Shown: positions 33,082 to 43,461 of the stretch, one piece after another | Layout: each line of letters opens with the position of its first letter | Numbering within the stretch: position 1 is the stretch's first letter | Assembly: GCF_025997915.1 (NCBI RefSeq) | Contig: NZ_AP026677.1 | Location: 1,364,001-1,428,000 of the forward strand | Length of the DNA: 64,000 bases | Direction: 5' to 3' | Source of the DNA: Aquiluna sp. KACHI24 | Lineage (GTDB): Bacteria; Actinomycetota; Actinomycetes; Actinomycetales; Microbacteriaceae | Notes under the pieces: generated by a model | Databases searched by the model: none | What the model was told of the DNA's origin: nothing | What the model saw: the letters and a program-made list of their open reading frames with translations, nothing else | Program-made: the position numbers and the translations under genes

Positions 33082-36000
33082 ATGATGCCAACCAGGTTGA
33101 GCGTGAAGAACATCATCACGACGCCACCTAGTCGATAAACCCACTTCAGCTTCTTTACCGGGCGATCCTCTTCCTCAGTTGCACCATGACGGGCAAACAT
33201 TCCAAGCAAGCTCAACAGCAACATCGGTAGCGGCAAAATAACAAATGAGAGCTGAGCCAGGTCTGCACTTACCCCCATCAGGGTTGTTAGCCAGGCGGTT
33301 GTGAAAGAGGCAACCAGGATCGAGAACGCAAGTCCTGGGACGCCGGTTGGCATAATGCGCCATAGCCAAGGGATGTTTGGGAATCTGTCTTGATACCAAC
33401 CAATGATCGTTGGAACTAGGAACAGTGCCGAACCAACGAAGGACTCCCAGCCTGGTCCGATAATCGCGCCTGAAAATAGCACCCAGATTCCGTAACGAAT
33501 AGCCAGTGCAGTGGACTTCTGCAGCATTCCAGGTTCTGGGATTTCGGTGGGGTTGATTGCGTCCAGTCGCTGCGGGTAATAGCGAGCGACAAACTCTTCA
33601 AGAAGCACGCGCAGCGCTGCAACTACGGCAATCCAGACTCCAAAGTCGGCCACGTGGTTCGCTGCGTTCACTGTCAAACCAGTAACGGCGGGCAAGACGC
33701 TAACCATGGTTGCAACTGACCAGCCGGCCATGAATGGCGCAACGGCTAAATCAATAAGTCGCTCCCACCAACTATCTGCCGAGTCGGCAGGATCCTTGCG
33801 CAGCGATCGGAATGCAGTAGTCAAAAGCGCTGGTCCAACAGCAATCACAAATACCGCCATCAACAATCTGACTTGGTCGATATCTGGAAGCTGACCTAAG
33901 GCAATTACTGAGCCGACCGCGAAAACCAAAATGGAGATAAAACCTGCAGCAGCGTCGAGTAGTCCGATGATGGCGATAAAGAGCAGAATCTCCCAGGTCG
34001 GAGTCAAAATCTCGTTGCCATTGTCTGCGACCGCCATCAACGCTGCAACCACACCGGCGATTGGCAAGAAGACTGACAGTGATCCGGCTAACGCTCGGAG
34101 GTATGCGGCATCGTTGACCACCTTTGAGAGCAGTGGGCTGAAAGGAGCGAGCGCTAAGGTGAGGTGATGGCTTCGCCTGTCGAACCACGTCATAAAGCCG
34201 AGCGAGAAAATCGCTAACTTATCGCCCCATCCCTGCTTATCCAGGGTTATTTGATCATGCGCGACTTCAAGCTCTGAAATCTCACCCTCGTCGGACTCTT
34301 CAAGTTCGATGGCAGTGTTGGCTGCGGAGTTCGCGTTGCTGCCGGCAGAGCCGGATGATGCTCCAGCGCTGGCACTCGATGCCGATGATGCTGATGCAGC
34401 GCCCGCTGCGGCACCTGCGGCAGCTCCAGCAGCCGCTGCTGCTCCTGCCGCAGCTGCGGCGGCGGCTGCAACTGAAGCAACCACTGCAACAGTTTGGGTG
34501 GTTTTCTCAAGCACCGCGACGATGGACTCCTCGGATGCAAGCGGATCGAACGCTTGTGGTGGGGCCTCATCATCTCCGGATGCACCGAGAGCAGGATTTG
34601 CTACCGGCTCACCTGGCTCAAAAGAAATCTCAGGAATCAATGCCGTAGGGGTAAGTTCGGCAATTGCCTCTCCCAGAGGAAGGACTGCAATTGGCTCTGA
34701 GGTTGGCTCGGTCTGCGCGGTCGCCTGTGATGTCTCCGAAGGTGAGGGTGAAGGCTGAACGCTCGGCTCAGCAGAAGGCTTCGGAGTGGTTGTAGGAGTA
34801 GGGGTCACCGAAGGACTCGGGGTAGAAGTCGGTGTGGCTGTTGGTGATGGGGTAGGGGTAGGTCTGACTGTCTGGGTTGGAGAAGGTGTAGGCGTTGGGG
34901 TTGGCCTAACCGTTTGAGTTGGAGTGGGCGTCGGGGTCGGCGTGGGTGTAGGAGTCACTGTCGGGGTAGGTGTGGGAGTGACAGTAGGTGTTGGAGTAGG
35001 AGTTGGAGTTGGCGTTACCGGGTTACTTGGCTGGTTATTTGAAGGCGCTGGTGCAGGTGCCAGGGTTTGAACTTGACCGGATACAACCAGCTCCCATTCC
35101 ATCGACTGGTTACCCTGAGGAAGCCCTGAACTTGGAATTGGATTCGCGAACAGGGTCGCCCTTGGCATCATGAGGTTGATCCAAGTATTTGAGGGGAATG
35201 ATGAAGTTCTGTAGCTGATGTTGGTGGGGACAACAACAATCAGGATTCGGTAAGTGCCAGCTCTTGTGAAGACAATCGGCTCGGCCTCAACGGCGCTGGA
35301 TGAGATTGCCTGAGCCCCGGTAAAGAACCAACCTGATCCGGTGTTTAGGTAGGAAACTGCGACGTGATTTGAGAGCGCTGTCGGGTCTACTTGAATCGTA
35401 GGTTTGATGCCATGGCCAGCTTGTAACTCTGCTCGAGCCATCGCGTTCAAAACGGATTGGGAACTGCTTACCCCATTCAAATTCGCCATGGCGTTGCTGA
35501 TCGGTATGCCAGCGGGAGCCGCGACTATGCCAGCAGCAGCCATGGCGGTTCGGGCCTCAGCCCCTGCGGAAGGCAGAAGTCCAGCTGGGGTGTTGTTCAC
35601 AAGCTGGGATGGGATGGTGCCGTTGGTGGTGGTCACCGAATGGCCACCAAGATTTGATGCAACGGGTGGAACCGTAAGAACAACTGAAGCCTGAGCCAGT
35701 CGAACATTGCTTTGTGCCTGGCCCTGCAGATCCACAACCGAGAAGTTTTGGGTATAGGTGAGGGTGGTGGTTCCAAACTGCGCGGGTCGAACTTGACTTG
35801 TGATATTGATGGTGCAGCTGAGGGAGTTTGCCGCGGCAGTAACCCCATCGATGCTTGAGACCATGGTTCCATCAAGGTCAACACCCATGTTCGTTGAGAG
35901 AGTTCCGCAGTCAATCGGAGCTGAGGAAGTTAGCGTGTAAACGAGGTCGCGCGTAGTCGAAGTTGTGTTGTTAGTTCCCAGGACCATGGTCACCTGAGAG

Positions 36001-39000
36001 CCATCGACCACCAGGTTTGAGGAGCTGCCGATTGATCCAGATGCGCCAGGGCTGCTCAACGTTAGTGTGGCTGGGTTCCCAACGGCGTCCGTTATCGAAC
36101 CTCCGTTCAGACTAAGCGAGTTAGTGGCCACGTAATCCAAATCTGCGCTTTGATCTCCACTTTCGACCGAGTACTCAAAGGTCAAGACATTGGTTCCCGA
36201 ACCAGAGAGGTAGCTGGCATACCTATCTGTTGCTCCGGTCTCGAGCAAAAGTTGTGGAGCACCGGTGACTGTAACAGTCTCAGAGAAGCTCACGGATAGC
36301 TGAACCTTTTCACCGCGGTAATAAGTCTTGTTTTCGGAGAGGGATCGTATTGAGCTGACTGTTGGTGGTGTGCTGTCAATGAGCATCTGCCCCGAGGCCT
36401 GCAGCTGGTTTGGGGCGTCGGATGGAAGTCCGCCAAACTCAACAATCAAAATGCTGATGTTGTAGTTGCCTGCTTGCTGAGCTGAATCCGAGAGATCGTC
36501 CCAGGTTCCGGTTGCGATCAAGGACACGTAGTCTGCAGAGTTGTTTGGTTCACCTGGATCCCAGTTTGTATAAGTTGCAAGCTGACCGGCCTCGGGGCCT
36601 GAAACTACTCGCCAAGTTCCCTCAACGGCAACATCATTGATTCCAAGCCAAGCAGCTCTGCCATTGGCGACTTCTGCCGAAGCGACAAAACTTTGTTCTG
36701 CAGCGGACGTTATGTTCGCCAGGTATCCCTGCATGCCTGAGAAGCTGTAGCCGGCGGCTCGGTCAAAGGAGTTTGTCCAGTTCTGCCAGGTGTATTCAGG
36801 TGCGGTCTTGACCTCATAGAAGTGACCGGTGTCGAGTGAGTAGCTTCGAGTCGGTCGAATATGGAAAGTTATCGAGCGATTCGCGTTAGAAGTGTTGGTG
36901 GTTGCAAACTTGACCGCCCTAGCAGCAGCCTGCCACTGGGCCGCAGTTGGCTGAGCGCCGTTGTAGGTGAGGTTCAAAACTCCGTTGTTACTGGATGCAG
37001 TCTGAATTGAACCAAATACCCCGACATTGTTGTTGGTAAAGGACAGCTGGTCTCCGCTAACTGCACCAGAGATGCTCACTCGAATCCCAAATAGCGAATT
37101 ACCTCTGCCCTGAATAACTAACTCGGGCGCAATCGGGTTAGCGGCCATTCCAAGCATCGAGAGCGAACCAAGAGTGACTGAAGGTAAGAAGTAGAACACG
37201 ACCTCGGAGGAGTTCGGAGTTCCAATACTTCCGGCTGCAAGCGGGTTCAACGCAAGGTCCCTGACCGCCGATGTGTTGATTGTGAAGCTGACCGAACCAC
37301 TATCTGGCAACTGACTCGAAGCCACGAATTGATACCTGGTTGCATTGAGTTGCACCAAACCTGAGATCGTCCATGTTGAACCAACCGTGCTGGTACCTCC
37401 CAGAACAATTGCGTTCACATCAAACCCGGTGATCTCCTCGGAGAAGTTCACGGTATAGGTGACGGAATTGGATGAGCTGACTTTTGCAATCGAGGAAATT
37501 GTGGGTGCGACTGTATCGATCACGATTGCTGAGAGCGAGCCCGTTTGTCCCGAGAAGCCGTTGCCAGCTAGATCTGCGACCGCCGTCGTGATGTTGTAGT
37601 TCAGGGCAACCGAATTGCCATTTGCGCACGAGGTGAATGTAACCGTGTAGCTAGAGCCTGACCCAGTAAGTGAGGAGGCGGAACAAGCTGTGCCAGCACC
37701 GAGGGTGAACATGGCTGCGGTTAATCCGGTCACAGACTCGTTGAAGGTCACCGCATACGAAACTGCGCTTTGGCTCGAAAGTGCTGGGTTATTTGCAGCA
37801 ACAGCTAGCAGCTGAGGTGCAGACCTATCCACTGTCACAACGTTTGAGGTGACTGCGGTTGCGGGCCCAATGTTGCCAAGGTCATCTAAAACTGTGCCCG
37901 GCTTTAGTCGAAGACTTATTGCGTTGGTGTCAGCGCAAGCGCTGAGGGCAACCACAAAGTTCCCGCTCAGTGCGTTTCTTGGACTTGCCGGTGAGAAGGC
38001 ATTTATCTCGCAGCTGTGCGTGCTGCTCGAAACGATTTCAAAATCTGTCTCAGAAACGTTGTTAGTAGGCTCACCAAAATTTACGGTGAAGCCCAGGTTT
38101 AGGTTCTTGTTCGGAGACGATGGCGCCGTTATCGTGACCGCCGCGAGTGACCTGTCCACCACTGTCGAAGAACCAATTGGCGAGCCTGCACTTGGGCCCT
38201 GGTTCCCAGCGAGGTCAACCAAAGTGTTGGTCTTGAAGGAAAGTGCGGCGGTAACTCCGTCGTTGCAGCCAATCAGTGTCACCGAATAAGTGGGTGCGCT
38301 TTGAGTGATTGAACCAATCGAACATCCAGCTCCAGAAACATTGAAGTCGGAAGCATCCACCGTTCCTTGGATGCTCTCATTCACGGTGACCGAGTAGGTG
38401 ATCGGATCATCTCTTGTGATGCCCGGAGAGGATATGGTTCCGCTTGGAGCCGTTCGATCCACGACGACCGGTCCAGCAGCAAGTACAGCTGATGGGGCGG
38501 TGTTGCCCGCGGCATCGGTAACGGTTGCCTGATTCATGGTCAGCGTCACAGCCGCTTGATCAGCACATGAGTTGACTGGAATTGTGTAGGAGAGGGTTGG
38601 AGCAGAACCTGATGCAGCAGATGGCGTTCCCACTGAGCAACCAGTTCCAGCAACACTAAAGTCACCTGCGGCGAGTCCAGTCAGGGCCTCGGTACTTGTC
38701 ACCGTGAAGTTGAGCGTCGCACCATTGTTTGGACTGGAGGGCGCAGTGAGAGTCACCGTGGGGGGACCCCTATCAATCAAGACAGGAGGGGAGTCGAATC
38801 TTGATGCCGGACCCGACTGTCCTGTTGGTCCAACAACGCTCAAGGCGGCAATGCTTACCTTCAGGTCACCGTCGGAACAACCGGAGACGATTAGTTCATA
38901 AGTTGAGCCAGAACCAGACACCGAGTCTGCGACGCAGCCACCACTTGTTCCTTGATTGAAACTGAAGTCAGATGTCTCGAGACCCGTCACGGGCTGAGTG

Positions 39001-39929
39001 AAGTTGACAGTGAAGGAGTGTGTTAGGGCAGATGTTGGATTGGTGGCTGTAGTGATGCTCTGCACACCAGGAGCGAATCCCCAGTTCACGATTTCGCTCA
39101 GAGCCTGAGCAGAAAGGTCTGCTGTTGCAAATGCGGGAAGCGTGTTACCAGAGCCAAATAGCGCGCCCGCTCTTTGGACTACGAGAGTGGGGTCGTTCGA
39201 GGCTTGGTCTATTGCCCCTAAGCCATGCATAAGCATCAACCGTGAAGTGCTGTTTGGCGCAACGGTCACAGGGAAGATGACGTTCATTAGGTTACCCGCA
39301 CCGGATTGGGACCCCTGTGCAACGGAGCTCGGTCGGACGACGCCAAGCGGATCGGACCAAGCGGTGGTCACAATGGGATCACTGTTGGCAGTATCAGAAG
39401 TGACAATCCAGTTATCGGCGAGAGTCAGAGTCGAGTCTCCAGAGGAGGTGCCTCGCGTGATTTCATTCCCGTCCGAACCGAGATCGCCGGAAACGCGAAC
39501 ATTAACTGTGATTGGGGTTTGGCTCGGATTAGTGAGGCTGATTAGCTGACGCCAGGCCATCATGCTAGGCGTGAATTTACCTTGCACCTCAACATTTAGA
39601 CCACTCATCGACTGAATTGATCCAGAGTAAAAGTCACCGATTTGAGAGAGCTGTAATCCGTCATATCTTGAACTTGGAGTCGCGAGCGTATCTACATATA
39701 CGTCACCGTAACCGTCGTATGCGTCGTAATGTCCTTGATTCAAAGAGTCCATAAATGTGAACTCGTTGATTCTGAAAGTTCCCGAGGTTAGGGTGAAGAC
39801 ACCTGAGTTCACGGTTGAATAGTTTGTTGGCGTATTTGCCTGAGCAGGCCCAATCCCGGCGAAAGTGAGAAATCCAGTCAGCAGCACTACCAGTGAACTG
39901 CTGAGCCACTTCCGCATGCGTTGCGTCAA
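33078..39929 (-). CDS. Giant (2283 aa) surface protein: Ig-like repeats, C-type lectin, PT stalk, polytopic membrane domain
   Basis: Signal peptide residues 1-32; about 32-285 a novel N-terminal domain; about 285-920 six Ig-like units, most with a pair of cysteines; about 920-1030 a beta-rich module; about 1030-1165 a C-type lectin-like domain (GYLANITSAAEQSFV, WLGINDVAVEG, TNWDPGEPNN, TGTWDDLSD); further Ig-like units to about 1410; then a domain to about 1640, a Pro/Thr/Val stalk (1640-1730), an Ala-rich segment (about 1810-1865) and a membrane domain with about ten helices (about 1905-2283). TTG 39929 with AGGGGTGAG is the preferred start; ATG 39917 has no site. An adhesin or sensor is plausible. 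Confidence 0.85.
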   Translation of the reverse strand: MTQRMRKWLSSSLVVLLTGFLTFAGIGPAQANTPTNYSTVNSGVFTLTSGTFRINEFTFMDSLNQGHYDAYDGYGDVYVDTLATPSSRYDGLQLSQIGDFYSGSIQSMSGLNVEVQGKFTPSMMAWRQLISLTNPSQTPITVNVRVSGDLGSDGNEITRGTSSGDSTLTLADNWIVTSDTANSDPIVTTAWSDPLGVVRPSSVAQGSQSGAGNLMNVIFPVTVAPNSTSRLMLMHGLGAIDQASNDPTLVVQRAGALFGSGNTLPAFATADLSAQALSEIVNWGFAPGVQSITTATNPTSALTHSFTVNFTQPVTGLETSDFSFNQGTSGGCVADSVSGSGSTYELIVSGCSDGDLKVSIAALSVVGPTGQSGPASRFDSPPVLIDRGPPTVTLTAPSSPNNGATLNFTVTSTEALTGLAAGDFSVAGTGCSVGTPSAASGSAPTLSYTIPVNSCADQAAVTLTMNQATVTDAAGNTAPSAVLAAGPVVVDRTAPSGTISSPGITRDDPITYSVTVNESIQGTVDASDFNVSGAGCSIGSITQSAPTYSVTLIGCNDGVTAALSFKTNTLVDLAGNQGPSAGSPIGSSTVVDRSLAAVTITAPSSPNKNLNLGFTVNFGEPTNNVSETDFEIVSSSTHSCEINAFSPASPRNALSGNFVVALSACADTNAISLRLKPGTVLDDLGNIGPATAVTSNVVTVDRSAPQLLAVAANNPALSSQSAVSYAVTFNESVTGLTAAMFTLGAGTACSASSLTGSGSSYTVTFTSCANGNSVALNYNITTAVADLAGNGFSGQTGSLSAIVIDTVAPTISSIAKVSSSNSVTYTVNFSEEITGFDVNAIVLGGTSTVGSTWTISGLVQLNATRYQFVASSQLPDSGSVSFTINTSAVRDLALNPLAAGSIGTPNSSEVVFYFLPSVTLGSLSMLGMAANPIAPELVIQGRGNSLFGIRVSISGAVSGDQLSFTNNNVGVFGSIQTASSNNGVLNLTYNGAQPTAAQWQAAARAVKFATTNTSNANRSITFHIRPTRSYSLDTGHFYEVKTAPEYTWQNWTNSFDRAAGYSFSGMQGYLANITSAAEQSFVASAEVANGRAAWLGINDVAVEGTWRVVSGPEAGQLATYTNWDPGEPNNSADYVSLIATGTWDDLSDSAQQAGNYNISILIVEFGGLPSDAPNQLQASGQMLIDSTPPTVSSIRSLSENKTYYRGEKVQLSVSFSETVTVTGAPQLLLETGATDRYASYLSGSGTNVLTFEYSVESGDQSADLDYVATNSLSLNGGSITDAVGNPATLTLSSPGASGSIGSSSNLVVDGSQVTMVLGTNNTTSTTRDLVYTLTSSAPIDCGTLSTNMGVDLDGTMVSSIDGVTAAANSLSCTINITSQVRPAQFGTTTLTYTQNFSVVDLQGQAQSNVRLAQASVVLTVPPVASNLGGHSVTTTNGTIPSQLVNNTPAGLLPSAGAEARTAMAAAGIVAAPAGIPISNAMANLNGVSSSQSVLNAMARAELQAGHGIKPTIQVDPTALSNHVAVSYLNTGSGWFFTGAQAISSSAVEAEPIVFTRAGTYRILIVVVPTNISYRTSSFPSNTWINLMMPRATLFANPIPSSGLPQGNQSMEWELVVSGQVQTLAPAPAPSNNQPSNPVTPTPTPTPTPTVTPTPTPTVTPTPTPTPTPTPTQTVRPTPTPTPSPTQTVRPTPTPSPTATPTSTPSPSVTPTPTTTPKPSAEPSVQPSPSPSETSQATAQTEPTSEPIAVLPLGEAIAELTPTALIPEISFEPGEPVANPALGASGDDEAPPQAFDPLASEESIVAVLEKTTQTVAVVASVAAAAAAAAGAAAAAGAAAGAAAGAASASSASSASAGASSGSAGSNANSAANTAIELEESDEGEISELEVAHDQITLDKQGWGDKLAIFSLGFMTWFDRRSHHLTLALAPFSPLLSKVVNDAAYLRALAGSLSVFLPIAGVVAALMAVADNGNEILTPTWEILLFIAIIGLLDAAAGFISILVFAVGSVIALGQLPDIDQVRLLMAVFVIAVGPALLTTAFRSLRKDPADSADSWWERLIDLAVAPFMAGWSVATMVSVLPAVTGLTVNAANHVADFGVWIAVVAALRVLLEEFVARYYPQRLDAINPTEIPEPGMLQKSTALAIRYGIWVLFSGAIIGPGWESFVGSALFLVPTIIGWYQDRFPNIPWLWRIMPTGVPGLAFSILVASFTTAWLTTLMGVSADLAQLSFVILPLPMLLLSLLGMFARHGATEEEDRPVKKLKWVYRLGGVVMMFFTLNLVGII
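34800..35020 (-). repeat. PT-rich low-complexity stalk
   Basis: Alternating Pro-Thr (with Val, Gln, Arg) repeats encode an extended stalk between the lectin/Ig part and the membrane part of the giant protein. The DNA is a diverged hexamer array, so it may expand or contract. Confidence 0.85.
37170..39075 (-). repeat. Tandem Ig-like units of about 100 residues
   Basis: Six units share VTFNESVTGLTA.DF-type strands, a C near TGC or GTAC and a second C near SC or GC, and a DxAGN motif ending in VVDR.AP. Examples start at SITTATNPTSAL, TAPSSPNNGA, SSPGITRDDP, TAPSSPNKNL, AANNPALSSQ and VSSSNSVTYT. The sixth lacks the cysteine pair. Confidence 0.75.
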
Positions 39930-40012
39930 GACTCACCCCTGAACTCTTAGGAAAGAATAGGGATATCCGCCACTAGGTGGGGGACAAACATGTGGTTATC
40001 TCGCTGTTTTTG

Positions 40013-40591
40013 CTATTTGTAGACGCCAAGTACACGAATTGGGAACCGCAGATACTCAGCTTTCCAACTCAAGTTGGGGTTTCTCCAAGCCAAGTCGTCG
40101 GCCAACTCCGCAAGTGAGGCCCAGAAGAAGATGTTGATTAGGTCCACGCTGAGATAGCTGATTGTGTCGCCGGGGAAGGCTTTGCCCAAGAACCTTCGAA
40201 GTAGCGGTGGCACGTCTCCAACCCCGTGCTCGTGCAGCTGACTTCTCACCTCGAGCTCGATTTCCCTCGCTCTTCTGGGGTTCCAAGGGACGCCAGGGTT
40301 TGGGAAGTGAAGCATCTCGCTGAGGGTCAATGCTTCTCGGTATCGAACATTTTCTAGCGCATCGAAAAGTGGGATGAAGCGGTCTACCTCGTAACCGGCT
40401 TTACGAAGATCGAGGATGTCCGGGTAGGCGAAGAATCTGTAGAAAGGAACGTGTGGCCTGACCGGTTGATATGGGGCTGATGTGAAACTAGCGAGTAGCG
40501 GATCGATACCTACCGCCGATGCACCCCAGGTATTGAAGGCCTCATCGGGATATGGGATCGAATCCAAATCCTCGTACTTTTTGCTCACCAA
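40013..40591 (-). CDS. Uncharacterised 192-residue protein
   Basis: Soluble and rich in Pro, Tyr and aromatic residues; no signal peptide, helices or known motif. Notable blocks: AFNTWGASAVGIDPLLASFTS, HFPNPGVPWNPRRAREIELE and RRFLGKAFPGDTISYLSVDL. The start GTG/ATG at 40591 is the first codon; a ribosome site is unclear. It stands between purA and the giant gene, all on the minus strand, with a 48-base gap to purA. I do not recognise it. Confidence 0.65.
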   Translation of the reverse strand: MVSKKYEDLDSIPYPDEAFNTWGASAVGIDPLLASFTSAPYQPVRPHVPFYRFFAYPDILDLRKAGYEVDRFIPLFDALENVRYREALTLSEMLHFPNPGVPWNPRRAREIELEVRSQLHEHGVGDVPPLLRRFLGKAFPGDTISYLSVDLINIFFWASLAELADDLAWRNPNLSWKAEYLRFPIRVLGVYK

Positions 40592-40639
40592 GTAATTCTC
40601 ATCACCTCGGCAAAAAAAGCAATCCGAGTTTGCTGTGAC

Positions 40640-41980
<1,341 letters not shown>

Positions 41981-42637
41981 CTAACTAAAAACATGCTGCA
42001 TAACCCAAGTGTGCATAGTTATTGCAGCTGCCGCGGAGGCGTTGATTGATCGGGTAGAACCAAACTGGGTGATCTCCAAAACCACATCGGCGGCATCAAG
42101 CGCAGCCTGAGATAGGCCTGGACCCTCCTGACCAAATAGAAACACGCAGTGCTTGGGTAGTTCGTAGTTCTCTAGCTGTTTGCAACCTGGGACATTATCA
42201 ATCGCAATAATCGGCAGCTTGCTACCGTCAGGACCTGCGGTCTTTGCCCACGAAATCAAGTCTTCGATCTGTGGTAGGTGAGTGACATGTTGATAGCGGT
42301 CGGTCACCATCGCTCCGCGACGGTTCCAGCGCTTGTTGCCCACGATTTGAACACCTTGGGCTAGAAAGGCATTGGCTGTTCTCACAATTGAGCCGATGTT
42401 TAGATCGTGTTGCCAGTTCTCGATGGCAACAAAATACGGGTGCCGTTTGGAGTCAAGGTCTGCAACGATCGCTTCCATGGACCAGTAGCGATACTGATCA
42501 ACCACATTTCTGGTGTCACCCTCGGCCAATAACTCAGGATCGAACTTCGAAAAGTTGGGATCCTTGCTGGCATCGCCCTGATAGGGCCCGACTCCCCAGG
42601 TGGACTGCTCGGTTGGTCGCTCTGTGTCTTCACTCAC
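41981..42637 (-). CDS. TrmH/SpoU-family RNA 2'-O-methyltransferase
   Basis: The 218-residue protein has the SPOUT knotted-fold motifs: NIGSIVRTANAFLAQGVQIV (motif 1), FLFGQEGPGLSQ (motif 2) and QFGSTRSINASAAAAITMHT (motif 3). It should methylate a ribose in tRNA or rRNA with SAM. It has no extra RNA-binding N-terminal L30e domain, so it resembles the short TrmH/LasT-like type. Divergent to the HAD hydrolase gene. Confidence 0.9.
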   Translation of the reverse strand: MSEDTERPTEQSTWGVGPYQGDASKDPNFSKFDPELLAEGDTRNVVDQYRYWSMEAIVADLDSKRHPYFVAIENWQHDLNIGSIVRTANAFLAQGVQIVGNKRWNRRGAMVTDRYQHVTHLPQIEDLISWAKTAGPDGSKLPIIAIDNVPGCKQLENYELPKHCVFLFGQEGPGLSQAALDAADVVLEITQFGSTRSINASAAAAITMHTWVMQHVFS

Positions 42638-42667
42638 GGGCTAAAGCCTAAAGCTAGGCTAGGCAAC

Positions 42668-43438
42668 ATGGTCGATCGTTCACACATCAATAACTGGCTA
42701 ACCGACATGGATGGGGTGCTTTGGCACGAGGGTAAGCCGATCTCAGGGGCTCCAGAGCTAATCAAGAAGTGGACCGATCAGGGAACCAAGTTTTTAGTTC
42801 TAACCAACAACTCGATCTACACCCCGCGAGATCTAGCAGCCAGGCTGCAAGCCGGTGGCTTGGATATTCCGGAGGAGCGCATCTACACCTCTGCATTGGC
42901 AACCGCAGACTTTATAAAGTCACAGTTGCCAGGGGGTAAGGCATTCGTAATTGGCGAGGCTGGGCTAACCACCGCAATGCATGAAATTGGTTACGTCATG
43001 ACTGAGGTGAACCCGGATTACGTCGTTTTGGGAGAGACCAGAAACCTAAGCTTCGACGCCCTAACCAAGGCCGTTCGACTGATCAACAAGGGTGCGAGGT
43101 TTATCGCAACGAACCCAGATGTGACCGGGCCGTCTAATGAAGGTCCGATTCCAGCAACCGGTTCGGTCGCAGCCCTTATCACCGCCGCCACCGGAAAGAC
43201 CCCGTACATCGTTGGCAAACCAAACCCGATGATGTTTAGAAGCGCTATGCGCAAGATTGATGTCCACTCCAAGGACACTGCGATGATCGGTGACCGCATG
43301 GACACCGATGTGGTTGCCGGCATTGAAGCCGGACTTCACACCATTTTGGTTAGAACGGGGATTTCAGATGATGCCGAGATTGCCCGTTACCCATTCAGAC
43401 CAACTGAGATTCTGGCTTCGGTAGCTGATCTGGTCTAG
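42668..43438 (+). CDS. HAD-IIA family phosphatase (NagD-like)
   Basis: The 256-residue HAD phosphatase has NWLTDMDGVLWHEGKPI (nucleophile DMDG at about residue 13-16), LVLTNNS (motif 2), VGKPNPMMF (motif 3 Lys) and MIGDRMDTDVVAGIEAGL (motif 4). This is the NagD subgroup with a C2 cap, hydrolysing small sugar or nucleotide phosphates. Start ATG 42668. Divergent from the methyltransferase gene, 30 bases apart. Confidence 0.9.
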   Translation: MVDRSHINNWLTDMDGVLWHEGKPISGAPELIKKWTDQGTKFLVLTNNSIYTPRDLAARLQAGGLDIPEERIYTSALATADFIKSQLPGGKAFVIGEAGLTTAMHEIGYVMTEVNPDYVVLGETRNLSFDALTKAVRLINKGARFIATNPDVTGPSNEGPIPATGSVAALITAATGKTPYIVGKPNPMMFRSAMRKIDVHSKDTAMIGDRMDTDVVAGIEAGLHTILVRTGISDDAEIARYPFRPTEILASVADLV

Positions 43439-43461
43439 CCAGGCTCTGTGCCCCGGGTGTG

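Noticed and set aside
34309-34758. Plus-strand 149-codon Ala-rich frame
   Set aside because: It is the complement of the Ala-rich segment of the giant gene; the opposite strand has the long frame with signal peptide and domains.
34800-35020. Regular short repeats resembling a CRISPR or microsatellite array
   Set aside because: They code in frame for a Pro/Thr stalk in the giant protein, with no conserved spacer length or repeat identity.
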